Below are positions 1 through 8,535 of a stretch of DNA of 64,000 nucleotides, in pieces. The notes beneath the pieces were generated by a model. The model saw only the letters and a list, made by a program, of their open reading frames with translations, searched no databases and was not told the DNA's origin. Every line of letters starts with the position of its first letter. The first letter of the stretch is position 1. Made by a program: the position numbers and the translations under genes. This stretch comes from JOPF136 sp963773835 (GTDB lineage: Bacteria; Acidobacteriota; Terriglobia; Acidiferrales; UBA7541), in the NCBI GenBank assembly GCA_963773835.1, contig CAVZCQ010000001.1, positions 372,001-436,000 of the forward strand, in the 5' to 3' direction.

Positions 1-61
1 TTCCAACCTGGTTCTCAATCTCTTTCCGCCAAAGCGTAATGCTTTTCACTGTGACTGACAT
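1..61 (-). CDS. N-terminal fragment of a probable ACT-domain protein
   Basis: Only the first 20 codons are inside the window, reading MSVTVKSITLWRKEIENQVG. An excellent Shine-Dalgarno (AGGAGGT) lies about 6 bases before the ATG, so a real gene starts here and runs off the left edge. The opening resembles short ACT-domain proteins in which a TVKSI-type strand precedes a region that binds amino acids. That family call is from memory of the pattern and rests on very little sequence. Nothing can be said about the ligand or pathway. Confidence 0.5.
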   Translation of the reverse strand, partial: MSVTVKSITLWRKEIENQVG

Positions 62-168
62 GGCAGCACCTCCTGTGAAGTCTCAATCGAGAGCGGATGA
101 AGTGAACGTTACGCCCAGGGGAGCTTTTGCGCAAACTGTGGGTCGCGACAATTCAGTCGGGGGAAAGA

Positions 169-185
169 TCCTTCCTTCGTCAGGG
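169..185. repeat. 17-bp dispersed repeat, copy 1
   Basis: TCCTTCCTTCGTCAGGG recurs with one or two changes at 1385-1401 and 22542-22558. The ends CCCT and AGGG can pair. All three copies are intergenic. Confidence 0.45.
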
Positions 186-299
186 CCTTAATTCAAGAAT
201 TTATGTATTTTCATATCGGGGCAAAAAATGCCGAAGTGTGCGCGTTTCTGAGAGGCGAAATAGGTTTACATAAGTTTGTTATCAGGACGCAATGAGGCA

Positions 300-320
300 G
301 TGGTCAGGGGCCAGTGGGGG
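300..320. repeat. Degenerate heptamer tandem array
   Basis: Three 7-base units, GTGGTCA, GGGGCCA and GTGGGGG, related to the clean GTGGCCA array at 20168-20195. Confidence 0.35.
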
Positions 321-361
321 TATTGCAGCGGGGAGGCGCAGCAGGCGGGGAGGGAATATGC

Positions 362-385
362 CTCAGGTCAGAAGACCTGAGCTGC
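362..385 (-). repeat. Palindrome with a degenerate GTAG-type foot
   Basis: An 8-bp stem (CTCAGGTC with GACCTGAG, loop AGAA) is followed by CTGC, one base from the CTAC seen after other hairpins in this window. Its stem resembles the one at 22582-22603. Confidence 0.4.
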
Positions 386-522
386 ACGTCATCGCTCGCA
401 AAGAGGAGCCGGGGAGGAAAGGCTCATCGCTCGGATTCTTCAGGACGCCCTTCGACTCCGTTGAAGGAGAGCCGACGTGCGACAGTCATTGGAAGGCTGA
501 GCGGCGTCCGGTTCCGAAAAAC

Positions 523-544
523 GCCGGCTGGAAGCCGGCACTAC
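523..544 (-). repeat. REP-like hairpin with GTAG foot
   Basis: GCCGGC-TGGAA-GCCGGC followed by A and CTAC. On the minus strand it reads GTAG, then the hairpin, which is the layout of REP elements processed by RAYT-type transposases. It sits 35 bases upstream of the zinc-ribbon gene. Confidence 0.55.
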
Positions 545-578
545 ACGGCGGGAGAGATGCGGGCTAGAATAGGCGTCC

Positions 579-1286
579 ATGAACTGCCCGAGCTGTGCAA
601 CCGGGATGACCGACTGGAAGCTGGAAGGGAAGATGGGCGGAGAAGTCACCGCCGATGTGTGCACCGGTTGCCAGTCATTCTGGTTCGATCAGTATAAAGA
701 ATTGCAGCTCACTCCGGGCTCGACGCTGAAGCTCATGAAGTATATCGGGGAGCACTCGGCAGGGGCGAAGCCGGCGCTGGCGGCTGTGCTGCGATGTCCG
801 CGATGCACGGGCGCACTGTCACTGGCGCACGATATGGCGCGAAACATGCGCTTCGTCTATTGGCAATGCGGAAATGCGCATGGGCATTTCATCGGGTTCT
901 TCGAGTTCCTGAAAGAAAAGAATTTCATTCACCCGCTCTCGCCGCAGGAGATCCAGGAGTTGCGGCAGAACGTGCAGACGGTGAACTGCGCGAACTGCGG
1001 GGCGTCCATCGACCTCGCATCCAACTCAGTCTGTCCCTTCTGCCATTCCCCCATTTCGATGCTGGACATGAAGAAGCAGCGTGAGATGCTGGCGCAACTG
1101 AAGGAAGCCGCGGAGCCGCAGCCGGTGGATCCGAACCTGCCGCTAAAGCTGGCACTGGCGAAGCAGATATCTTCATCGCTATTTCCAGACAGCGATGCGG
1201 AGTGGTGGAGCGACGCCCGCTCGGGCGACCTGGTGCAGGCGGGCCTGGGTGCGGTGGGCCGATGGCTCGGCAAGCTGGTGGTGTGA
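579..1286 (+). CDS. Zinc-ribbon protein (TFIIB-type zinc ribbons)
   Basis: This 235-residue protein opens with CPSC and a second cysteine pair CTGC within 30 residues, the layout of the zf-TFIIB family. A second ribbon (CPRC with a Cys/His pair) lies near residues 75-105 and a third (CANCG with CPFC) near 135-155. The C-terminus is acidic and ends in a short amphipathic stretch. Zinc binding is well supported; the role is not. It could bind nucleic acid or act as a structural module. It stands alone on the plus strand ahead of a histidine kinase. The first ATG gives CPSC at the extreme N-terminus, as usual in the family, though no strong ribosome-binding site is visible. Confidence 0.8.
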   Translation: MNCPSCATGMTDWKLEGKMGGEVTADVCTGCQSFWFDQYKELQLTPGSTLKLMKYIGEHSAGAKPALAAVLRCPRCTGALSLAHDMARNMRFVYWQCGNAHGHFIGFFEFLKEKNFIHPLSPQEIQELRQNVQTVNCANCGASIDLASNSVCPFCHSPISMLDMKKQREMLAQLKEAAEPQPVDPNLPLKLALAKQISSSLFPDSDAEWWSDARSGDLVQAGLGAVGRWLGKLVV

Positions 1287-1601
1287 TCGCACGCCAGGAA
1301 ATTCGGCGCACCGTGCGTGCGGAAGCGGCTCGGAAATCCGCCTCATGAGGTGTCCCGCAGAAATCTTGCAGAAGCCGGGCGCGGCCCTTCCTACGTCAGG
1401 GTGAGCAAGCGGCGCCCCTACAACAGGTGGCCGGCGCTAGATAACTGGGACCGCCGCAGCCCGGAGCATAGCGGATCCATTCGCTCTGGGCAATCTGAGG
1501 ATCAGGTCTCCGCTCCACTGCTGGCGTGTATTGAGGTGGTAGAGCGGTGCACAGACAAGATTGTCTGTGCTACCCGTAGCGGATAGAAAATCGCGGGCGG
1601 A
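1287..1601. other. Intergenic region with dispersed repeats
   Basis: No gene is supported. The stretch contains a second copy of the 17-bp repeat (1385-1401, CCCTTCCTACGTCAGGG) and a GTAG-footed hairpin at its right end. Confidence 0.45.
1550..1573 (-). repeat. REP-like hairpin with GTAG foot
   Basis: CACAGACAA and TTGTCTGTG form a 9-bp stem around GA, followed directly by CTAC. On the minus strand this is GTAG plus hairpin. The stem is unrelated to that at 523-544 but the foot is the same. Confidence 0.6.
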
Positions 1602-1661
1602 GTGGTCGTTGCGCTTGGCTCGCGCGTCTCCCTAGAATCAACCATCAACCCAGGCCCCCGA

Positions 1662-3905
1662 ATGTCGGCCCCCCCTTCCAACCCGGCAGAACGCACACCT
1701 TCGTCTCCAGGCACGGCTGCAGCAGGGAGGACACAGCCGCCGAGCCAGCGCGAGCTGGTGGCGGCGCAGGAAAGGCGCGAGCAGGAGCTGTGGCGCTGGT
1801 GCCTGCTGCTGCTGGTGCTGCTGGCGGTGGCGCTGGGCGCGGAGTTCGCGCAGCAACTGGAAGCGCTGAACCTGCAAATCGCGGCGCTGCCATTGCTGGT
1901 GATCGGGATGATCGGCTGGCTGGCGGTGCTGGTGTGGCGTAGGCGTTCGCGGGTGGTGAGCGCGCGCCGGGAACTGGTGGAAGCGCAGTCGCAGCAACTG
2001 GCCATGGCCGTGGGCCTGCCTTCCGCGCGCGAGTTCGAGCGGCTCTATTACATCATCCAGCGTTCGCAGCAGGGCTACCGCGACCTGATCGACAGCTTCG
2101 AGGATCCGGTGCTGGCGCTGTCGCTCGAGGGCGACATCCTGGCGGCAAACCGGCGCGTGGTGGAGCTGTTTGGACACGACTTCACCGAAGTGATCGGGCA
2201 CCGGCTGGATGAATTCGTGAGCGAGCCGTCGGTGGCTTCGGCGCGGGCAGCGCTGCCGCGATTCGAGGAGCGGCGGCACTGGTTCGGGGTGGTGCGGGTG
2301 CGGCTGCGGCCTTCAGGCGAGCTGCGCTTTTACGATTGCGTGCTGCACGCGGTGGTGCGGGACGGGCGCACGGCGGGAATCAGTTGTCTGGCGCGCGACG
2401 TGACCCAGGAGCGGCAGAACGAGGCGCGGTTCGCGGAACTGTTCAATTCGCTGCAGGAAGGCGTCTATTTCACGACGCCGGAGGGGGAAATTCTGGACGT
2501 GAATCCGGCGCTGGCGCGGATGCTGGGATACGGTTCGCGCGAGGAACTGCTGAGCAAAAACGCGAAGGAACTGTATTTCAATCCGGCGGAGCGCGCGGCG
2601 GAATCCGCGTTGCTGGAAGAGCAGGGCCGCGTGGTGGCGCGGGAAATCGTGCTGAGGAAGAAGGACGGGAGTCCGGTGACGTGCCTGGACACCGCCTCGC
2701 TGGTGCGCGACGCGGCCGGACATCCCGCGCGCTACCAGGGCATCCTGGTGGACATATCGGCGCGGCTGGAGATGGAGCGGTCGCTGCGGGAGCAACAGGA
2801 ATTTGCGCGGAGGTTGGTGGAAAGCTTTCCGGACCTGATCGTGGTGCTGGACCGTCAGGGGAAATTCACATTCGTGAGCAACCGGGTGCGGGACATGCTG
2901 GGGCTGTCGCCCGGGGACCTGCTGGGGGTGCGCTACGGCACGCGGGCGCATCCGGAGGACTTGCAGCACCTCGAGGCGCTGGTGCACGACATTCTGGACG
3001 GCGTGAAGACGAACGACACGCTGGAGTACCGGTCGCGGCACCAGGACGGGACTTGGCGGATGCTGCGGGCGACGGTGGCGCCGCTGGCGGATGCGGCGGG
3101 AGCGGTGACCGGGATGGTGGCGTCGCTGCGGGACGTGACGGAGCTCAACCGGCTGGAGCAGCAGGTGATGCAGAGCGAGAAGCTGGCGGCGATGGGACAG
3201 ATGATGGCGGGCGTGGCGCACGAACTGAACAACCCGCTGACCGCCATCCTGGCGGTGAGCGACATGCTGCGGGAGCACTCGGAGGACGCGGGCCACCGGC
3301 GGCAGCTCGAACTGCTGCACCAGCAAGCGCGGCGCGCCGCGGACATCGTGCAGGATCTGCTGTCGTTTGCGCGGCCGCCGGCGCCGCGGAAGGGGCACGT
3401 GCAGCTCGCCGAGGTGCTGCGGCGCGCGCTGCACCTGCACGAATACTCGCTGCGGCGCAATAATGTGGCCGTGGATTTCCTGCCGGAGAAAGGGATTCCG
3501 GATGTGCTGGGGGATGCGAACCAGCTCATCCAGGTGTTCCTGAACCTGGTGGTGAACGCGGAACAGGCCATCCGGGAAGTGCGCGAGAGCGGAACCGTGC
3601 GCGTGCGCATGGGCCGGGGCGCCGCGGGAGAGCCGCAGGTGTGGGCCACGATCCAGGACGATGGGCCGGGCATTCCCACGGATGTCCTGGAGAAGATTTT
3701 CGATCCGTTCTTCACCACGAAGCGGCCCGGCCGGGGCACGGGACTGGGCCTGAGCATCTCCATGGCGATCGTGCGGGAGCACGGCGGCGAAATTCACGTG
3801 CAGCCGGCGCCGGGAGGGGGCAGCGTGTTTCTGGTGACCCTGCCTGCCGCGCCTGCGGCTGACGCGCAGGAAACTTCCGCCCTGCCCCACGGTGTAGTCG
3901 AATAG
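1662..3905 (+). CDS. Membrane-anchored PAS-PAS-PAS histidine kinase (NtrB-like)
   Basis: A 747-residue sensor kinase. Two hydrophobic helices (about residues 46-62 and 73-92) anchor it, and three PAS domains follow (about 140-250, 258-370 and 380-495). The HisKA box holds the phosphoacceptor in AHELNNPL (His about 520). The ATPase domain shows NLVVNAEQAI (N box), DDGPGIP (G1), FFTTK (F box) and GTGLGLS (G2). This is the nitrogen-regulator/NtrB style of kinase. The PAS repeats imply a small-ligand, redox or energy signal, which cannot be specified. No response regulator is adjacent, so it is an orphan kinase here. An upstream GTG at 1602 would add 20 non-conserved-looking residues; the ATG was preferred. 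Confidence 0.93.
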   Translation: MSAPPSNPAERTPSSPGTAAAGRTQPPSQRELVAAQERREQELWRWCLLLLVLLAVALGAEFAQQLEALNLQIAALPLLVIGMIGWLAVLVWRRRSRVVSARRELVEAQSQQLAMAVGLPSAREFERLYYIIQRSQQGYRDLIDSFEDPVLALSLEGDILAANRRVVELFGHDFTEVIGHRLDEFVSEPSVASARAALPRFEERRHWFGVVRVRLRPSGELRFYDCVLHAVVRDGRTAGISCLARDVTQERQNEARFAELFNSLQEGVYFTTPEGEILDVNPALARMLGYGSREELLSKNAKELYFNPAERAAESALLEEQGRVVAREIVLRKKDGSPVTCLDTASLVRDAAGHPARYQGILVDISARLEMERSLREQQEFARRLVESFPDLIVVLDRQGKFTFVSNRVRDMLGLSPGDLLGVRYGTRAHPEDLQHLEALVHDILDGVKTNDTLEYRSRHQDGTWRMLRATVAPLADAAGAVTGMVASLRDVTELNRLEQQVMQSEKLAAMGQMMAGVAHELNNPLTAILAVSDMLREHSEDAGHRRQLELLHQQARRAADIVQDLLSFARPPAPRKGHVQLAEVLRRALHLHEYSLRRNNVAVDFLPEKGIPDVLGDANQLIQVFLNLVVNAEQAIREVRESGTVRVRMGRGAAGEPQVWATIQDDGPGIPTDVLEKIFDPFFTTKRPGRGTGLGLSISMAIVREHGGEIHVQPAPGGGSVFLVTLPAAPAADAQETSALPHGVVE

Positions 3906-3941
3906 GCCGGAAGGAGCGCGCGGGCGGCGGCGGGCCGAAGG

Positions 3942-4892
3942 CTATTTCTTGGGGTTCGGGCCGGTGCCGGCATCCACACCGAAATCCCACAGGTAGAGAT
4001 CCATCCCCTTTTCCGGGATATTCTCGATGAACGCGTACTCGCCCGGTTCGAGCTTCTGGCCCAGGGTGTAGCGGAAAGTGTTGCGGGCGGCCACCCAGCG
4101 CTCGAGCGAAATCTGATTTTCCTTCGTGCGGGATTCGCCCACGAAGTCAGTGTCGATTTCCGTGAGCAGGCGGGAGGACCCGCGGACGCGGGCGCGGATG
4201 AGGGCGATGTGGGGTTCGCGCTGGTCCGCGGTGCGAAAGTAGAACTCCGGCTCCGGGTCATGAATGCGCATCTTGGCGTGCGCGCCTTTCAGCTCCACGC
4301 TGTGCTTCGTGGGCACCACGGGAATCGGAGTAATCACCTGGATGAACAGGCGCTTCATGCTCAGATGGGAATCGGCGAGGTCCTGCGAAAGGGGAGCAAC
4401 GGCGCCGTTGGCGACGACGTAGAAGCCGGGCTGGTCCGGGAGGAAGACGCTGGGCGCGACTTCAATGCTCGTGTCGACGTCCAGGGAAACAGCGCGCTCG
4501 TGCTGGGCGATTTCCTTCAGCTTTTCGTCGATCTGCTTTCTTCGCGCTGCGTCTTCCGCCTCGCCCTTGTGGATGGCGTCCCAATCCACGAACTGGGCGG
4601 GGATTTCCTCCCAGGCTTCGCGCTCGACGCTCCAGTAGCGGACGCGGTCGTTCACGATCTTGTATTCACGGACGAGCTGATAGCTTCCATCTTTCAGGAA
4701 GAGGCGCGTGCCCCGCGGCAGGGGCGCGGGAACGTTTTCCTGGGGTTGCGAGGGCGGAGCGACGGCCGGCTTCTCTTGTGCGGGCGCGGCTGGCGGAGGC
4801 GGAGCGGACTGTTGCGGCCGGGCCAGCGCCAGGGCGAGCGGCGCGAGCAGCAGCGGCGCAACCAGCCAGCAGCCTATCGGCTTCGTGTGCAT
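3942..4892 (-). CDS. Exported proline-rich protein of unknown function
   Basis: A 316-residue protein with an N-terminal signal peptide (hydrophobic LLLAPLALALA, about residues 11-24), then a Pro/Ala-rich linker to about residue 60. The folded part starts near RGTRLFLKDGSYQLV, a short beta-rich unit in which W and Y residues are prominent, followed by a charged helix (about 115-140). The remainder looks like a beta domain. The function is unknown. It is convergent with the kinase gene and does not appear to share an operon with it. Export is well supported by the signal; cell-surface or periplasmic location is inference. Confidence 0.75.
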   Translation of the reverse strand: MHTKPIGCWLVAPLLLAPLALALARPQQSAPPPPAAPAQEKPAVAPPSQPQENVPAPLPRGTRLFLKDGSYQLVREYKIVNDRVRYWSVEREAWEEIPAQFVDWDAIHKGEAEDAARRKQIDEKLKEIAQHERAVSLDVDTSIEVAPSVFLPDQPGFYVVANGAVAPLSQDLADSHLSMKRLFIQVITPIPVVPTKHSVELKGAHAKMRIHDPEPEFYFRTADQREPHIALIRARVRGSSRLLTEIDTDFVGESRTKENQISLERWVAARNTFRYTLGQKLEPGEYAFIENIPEKGMDLYLWDFGVDAGTGPNPKK

Positions 4893-4979
4893 CTCCGTGC
4901 GGGGTTCCCAGCTTGCGGCATCACGTGCTGATGGGAGGATGCGCCTGGAGCCCGGGGGTTTGTCTCGCGGGTGAGAATA

Positions 4980-5264
4980 TCAGCTCTCGACGCGCACACC
5001 CTTCCAGAATGCGACGTGATCTTTGATCTGCTTCGCCGCGGGGTTGGGCTCGGGATAATACCAGGCGGCATCAGGATTGCGTTCGCCATTCACTTCCACG
5101 TCGTAGTAGCTGGCCAGGCCTTTCCAGGGGCACTGGCTGGTGGTTTTGCTGGGCTTCAGGTATTCGCGGTGGAGCGAATCCGGCGGGAAGTACTGATTTC
5201 CCTCCACGGCCACCGTGGCATTGCTTTCGGCGATGACAACTCCCTTCCAAACGGCTTTTGGCAT
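4980..5264 (-). CDS. DUF427 domain protein
   Basis: A 94-residue protein matching the DUF427 family: MPKAVWKGVVIAES at the start, a central YFPPDSL, CPWKG and a C-terminal NPAAKQIKDHVAFWKGV. The family is a small beta fold with no agreed function. The start is fixed by a GGGAGGAATG ribosome-binding site just upstream of this ATG; a longer in-frame reading would overlap egtD and is unlikely. It lies 32 bases downstream of egtD on the same strand, so it is probably the last gene of the ergothioneine operon. Confidence 0.88.
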   Translation of the reverse strand: MPKAVWKGVVIAESNATVAVEGNQYFPPDSLHREYLKPSKTTSQCPWKGLASYYDVEVNGERNPDAAWYYPEPNPAAKQIKDHVAFWKGVRVES

Positions 5265-5296
5265 GGTTTCATTCCTCCCGGAAAGTCGCGCCGCAT

Positions 5297-6283
5297 TCAG
5301 GCGGCAATCCAAAGGCTCTGGGCAAAGGGCCATTCCGCATCCACCCACTGGGATTCGCAGCGGAAGCCCGTGCGACTGCTCATCTCGACCACCTCGTCGC
5401 AGGTGTATTTGTGGCTGCTCTCAGTCCAGATGGTTTCGCCGGCGGCGAATCGGACCTCGATTTCGGCCCGGGGGATGCGCACGATCTGGTCCGCGGCGGA
5501 GCGAAGGTGCATTTCGATGCGGCGCTCGGAGCGGTGGTAACGCACGAAGTGCTCGAAGCGGGAGAGATCGAAATCGGCGCCCAGTTCGCGGTTGATGCGC
5601 GCGAGAAGGTTGCGATTGAAGGCGGCGGTGACGCCGGCGGGGTCGTCGTAGGCGAGGAGCACACGGCTTTCCGATTTCTCGAGGTCGGTGGCGAGGAGCA
5701 GGGCATCGCCCTTCTGCAGGATCTGACGAACGCGGCGGAGAAACTGGTCGCCGGCCGGCCGGTCGAAATTTCCGATGGTGCTGCCGAGGAAGAGGACGAG
5801 CAGACGGACATCCGGCTGGCGGCGCGCGGCCACTTCCAGCAGGCCGTCGAGATAGGCGCGCTCAAAACCGACGATACTCACCGATTCCAGGCGGCCGAGG
5901 TCCGATTCGCAGCGGTCCAGGGCGGAACGGGAAATGTCGATGGGGTAGTAGTTGACGTTCTGTCTTTTGGCCAGGGCCTCGAGCATCCAGCGGGTTTTGC
6001 GTCCGGTGCCGCTGCCCAGCTCGGCGACGACCATGGGCCCTGGAATCAGGCTGATGATCTCCTCCGAGTACCGCTCCAAAAGGCGCGCGCCGGCCCGGCT
6101 GAGGCCATATTCGGGGAGAAGGGTAATGGCTTCAAACAGCATGGAGCCGATTTCATCGTAGAGATACTTCGAGTACAGCTCTTTTTGGCCCGGTTTGGTG
6201 AGACCCTGGCGGACGTCGGCGGCGAAATCGGCCAGCGCGGTTTCCGTGATGTGTTCGGTCGAGAGCCGTGCGGCAGCGATCAT
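5297..6283 (-). CDS. egtD: L-histidine N-alpha-methyltransferase EgtD
   Basis: A 328-residue SAM-dependent methyltransferase of the EgtD family, which trimethylates histidine to hercynine in ergothioneine synthesis. The SAM-binding motif is VVAELGSGTGRKT (about residue 85), followed by PIDIS and later LFLGSTIGNF, all characteristic of the family. The N-terminal region with GSMLFEAITLLPEY also fits. It begins 3 bases after the stop of egtB and is clearly co-transcribed with it. EgtD and EgtB together give the histidine methylation and sulfur-insertion steps; egtA, egtC and egtE homologues are not in the window. Confidence 0.96.
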   Translation of the reverse strand: MIAAARLSTEHITETALADFAADVRQGLTKPGQKELYSKYLYDEIGSMLFEAITLLPEYGLSRAGARLLERYSEEIISLIPGPMVVAELGSGTGRKTRWMLEALAKRQNVNYYPIDISRSALDRCESDLGRLESVSIVGFERAYLDGLLEVAARRQPDVRLLVLFLGSTIGNFDRPAGDQFLRRVRQILQKGDALLLATDLEKSESRVLLAYDDPAGVTAAFNRNLLARINRELGADFDLSRFEHFVRYHRSERRIEMHLRSAADQIVRIPRAEIEVRFAAGETIWTESSHKYTCDEVVEMSSRTGFRCESQWVDAEWPFAQSLWIAA

Positions 6284-6286
6284 GGT

Positions 6287-7687
6287 TCATTCCTCCACGC
6301 AGCGGAACGTCGCGTACACGTAAGGATAGCGGGGCTGGAACCAGTTACGGAACGGGCGGCGCAACATGCATTGCGAGGTGCGAGGGGAGCCGCCCTTCAT
6401 CACGTAATGCCGTCCGTCGAAGAAATCGGCGGAGTATCCGCGATAGAAGGGAAAGGGCTCGAAACCGGGGAGCGGGGCGAACGGAGTGCGGGTCCACTCC
6501 CAGCCGTTGCCGAGGAGATCCTGGATGCCGAATGCGCTGGCGCCCGCGGGATGGGCGGCCACGGAGTCGGGCTCCCACCGCGCGGCATCGAAATTCCCGC
6601 GCGGGGCAGCCGGCCCGCCTTCGCGAGGGCTTCGGAGGGCAGGCGGGGCGTCGCCCCAGGGATACAGACGCTCTGCGCCTTGGGGCGTGCCGTAGGCGGC
6701 GCGATGCCACTGCGCTTCGGTGGGCAGCGATTTTCCCGCCCAGCGCGCAAACGCGGAGGCTTCTGCATGGCTCACATAGACGGGCCAATCGGCTGGTAGC
6801 GGGATGCGCTGGAACATGCCTCGCCAAAACCAATTGTCGCCGGCGCGCTCCCAGAAGAGCGGATGGCGGAGGCCGCGGGACTGGATCCATTGCCAGTCTT
6901 CCGCGTTCCAAAGTGCGCGGTCGGTGTAGCCGCCAGCGCGGACAAAATCGAGGAAGTGGGAATTGGTCACGGGATAGACGTCGATGGTGAACTCGGGAGT
7001 GTCCTCGCGGGCGACGTCGAATTCGTTGTCCCAGCCGAATTCGAATCCGCGGCTGGACGTGGCGGAAGAATCCAGGCGGGCATTCGGGCGCGGCTGGCCC
7101 AGAGTTGCGATGCCGCGGGGGATGCGCGCCGTTTGCGGCGCTTGCGGAGGGCGGCGAACGGGAGCGGGGGCGGAGGCGGCGGGGCCGCGCTTTTTTTCGC
7201 AGGGCAACTGGTGGAGCAGGTAGGCCAGAGTTTCGGCATGCATCCAGCGGTGCTCGATGGCCACGTGGAGGAGAGTGCCGTCCTCCACCTGGGGCGAGGA
7301 GTTGCGCTTCTCGCTGTGCGCCAGGAGGGCATCGTCCAGGCGGCGCCGACATTGCTCGTTATAGCTGCGAATCTGGGCTTCGCGCGGCCAGTCGGCGGGC
7401 TGGTCGGAGGGGAGATTGCCGTTAGTAGGGTCGATGCCGAAGGCAAATAATTTGTCGAATCCGGCGTCGTGCCCGGTGAGATGGAAGGCACCCCGGCCGA
7501 GCAGGTTCCAGTCGAACGCTTCCAGATGGCCGAGGTAGAAGATCAGGCGGTGGCGTTCGGCGATGGTGCGGTCGTAGAGAGCGCTGGGTGCAACATGGGT
7601 GAAAAGCGCGTCCGTGTGGTCGCGTGCTTCCCGCAACCGGGCCAATAGCGGGCGAAGCGTGTCCGTGGCTGGGGCAGGTGAGTGCAT
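6287..7687 (-). CDS. egtB: Ergothioneine synthase EgtB (sulfoxide synthase)
   Basis: A 466-residue non-haem iron enzyme joining hercynine to a sulfur donor. The N-terminal DinB-like domain has the iron site in the HRWMHAET motif (HxxxHxE, about residues 145-155). An Ala/Pro linker follows, then a formylglycine-generating-enzyme-like C-terminal domain with LPTEAQW, GNGWEWT and a final GGSPRT...FRNWFQPRYPY block. Whether it uses cysteine or gamma-glutamylcysteine cannot be read from sequence; absence of egtA nearby fits a cysteine- or sulfide-using type but is weak evidence. It is first in the egtB-egtD-DUF427 operon. Confidence 0.95.
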   Translation of the reverse strand: MHSPAPATDTLRPLLARLREARDHTDALFTHVAPSALYDRTIAERHRLIFYLGHLEAFDWNLLGRGAFHLTGHDAGFDKLFAFGIDPTNGNLPSDQPADWPREAQIRSYNEQCRRRLDDALLAHSEKRNSSPQVEDGTLLHVAIEHRWMHAETLAYLLHQLPCEKKRGPAASAPAPVRRPPQAPQTARIPRGIATLGQPRPNARLDSSATSSRGFEFGWDNEFDVAREDTPEFTIDVYPVTNSHFLDFVRAGGYTDRALWNAEDWQWIQSRGLRHPLFWERAGDNWFWRGMFQRIPLPADWPVYVSHAEASAFARWAGKSLPTEAQWHRAAYGTPQGAERLYPWGDAPPALRSPREGGPAAPRGNFDAARWEPDSVAAHPAGASAFGIQDLLGNGWEWTRTPFAPLPGFEPFPFYRGYSADFFDGRHYVMKGGSPRTSQCMLRRPFRNWFQPRYPYVYATFRCVEE

Positions 7688-8109
7688 GAGATCACCGGGG
7701 CGGCAGGGAGGCTTTTGTACCGCGACATCTGCAGCCCCTACAAGCGGTTTTTCCCGCGGGTTGGCGAGTCTCCGGCACGAGTGCGTCTCCAGGTGGATGG
7801 CTGCGCCGACTTCGCGGCCTCATTTGGATGCCGCAGGGCGCGAGGAGGAGACGCGAAAAGGCAGGGGAGAGAACAGGATTGAAGGCCGGCTGCCCTTCGA
7901 CTCGCTCCGCTCTCTCAGGATCAGCATCCTGGTCGGATGCTGACCGGCGGTACGAAATGGCTCCGTGGGTATCGCCGAAGCCTGCTGTAAGGACATATTC
8001 GTTGAGCCGAGGGGAGGGGAAGCGTAGGATGCACGCGCGAGAGGACCAAATCTGCGGGAAGAAATCTGGCCTCTTCTGCACAACTCTTTCCTTGAAGGAG
8101 GAAAACCGC
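7688..8109. other. Intergenic region between egtB and a plus-strand gene
   Basis: It holds the divergent upstream regions of egtB and the small gene at 8110. One hairpin is listed separately; no gene is supported. A CCCCTAC near 7736 resembles a REP foot, but no stem is attached. Confidence 0.4.
7919..7945. repeat. Intergenic hairpin
   Basis: GATCAGCATCC and GGATGCTGACC pair over 11 bases with one mismatch around a 5-base loop. No T-run follows, so it is not an obvious terminator. Confidence 0.45.
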
Positions 8110-8427
8110 ATGCGAATGCTGCTGAGAGTATCGATACCGGTGGAAGAGGGAAACGCCGCCGCGAAGGCGGGAACGCTGGGTTCTACGATCGAGAAAATTC
8201 TGGCCGAGCTGAAGCCCGAAGCGGCGTACTTCTTTGCGGACGACGACGGCCAACGGTCGGGCGGCATCGTGTTCGACATGAAGGAGTCATCGCAGATTCC
8301 GGCAGTCGCCGAGCCGTGGTTTCTGGCGTTCAACGCAAAGGTGTCTTTGCGGCCGGTGATGAACCCGAAGGATCTGGCCGCGGCGGGTTCGTCGATCAGC
8401 AAGGCCGTGAAACAATACGGGGAATAG
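8110..8427 (+). CDS. Conserved small protein of unknown function
   Basis: A 105-residue protein starting MRMLLRVSIPVE, after a strong GGAGG ribosome-binding site 7 bases upstream; this fixes the start. The sequence alternates short strands and helices (STIEKILAELKPEAAYFF, GGIVFDMKESSQIPAVAEPW), consistent with a small alpha/beta ferredoxin-like or dimeric barrel fold. It resembles uncharacterised monooxygenase-like small proteins, but no catalytic residues are evident. It stands alone. Confidence 0.8.
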   Translation: MRMLLRVSIPVEEGNAAAKAGTLGSTIEKILAELKPEAAYFFADDDGQRSGGIVFDMKESSQIPAVAEPWFLAFNAKVSLRPVMNPKDLAAAGSSISKAVKQYGE

Positions 8428-8535
8428 ATGGGGGAAACGAGAACGGAAAGCCCGTGCTGCAGGGCTCTGCTGGTAGGAACCTCATTTAACTTGTGATATA
8501 CAGCGGCTCAGGCGTGGTTACGTGCAGGAGGGGAA

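Larger units (their letters stand above)
62..578. other. Intergenic region with promoter space and several short repeats
   Basis: No convincing gene lies between the divergent starts at either end. The first half is comparatively AT-rich around 190-280 and probably holds promoters. The second half carries short repeats listed separately: a 17-bp repeat, a degenerate heptamer array, a palindrome and a GTAG-footed hairpin. Open frames here have no ribosome-binding site or recognisable protein. Confidence 0.5.

Noticed and set aside
7720..7740. A CCCCTAC motif as another REP element
   Set aside because: No stem was found beside it.
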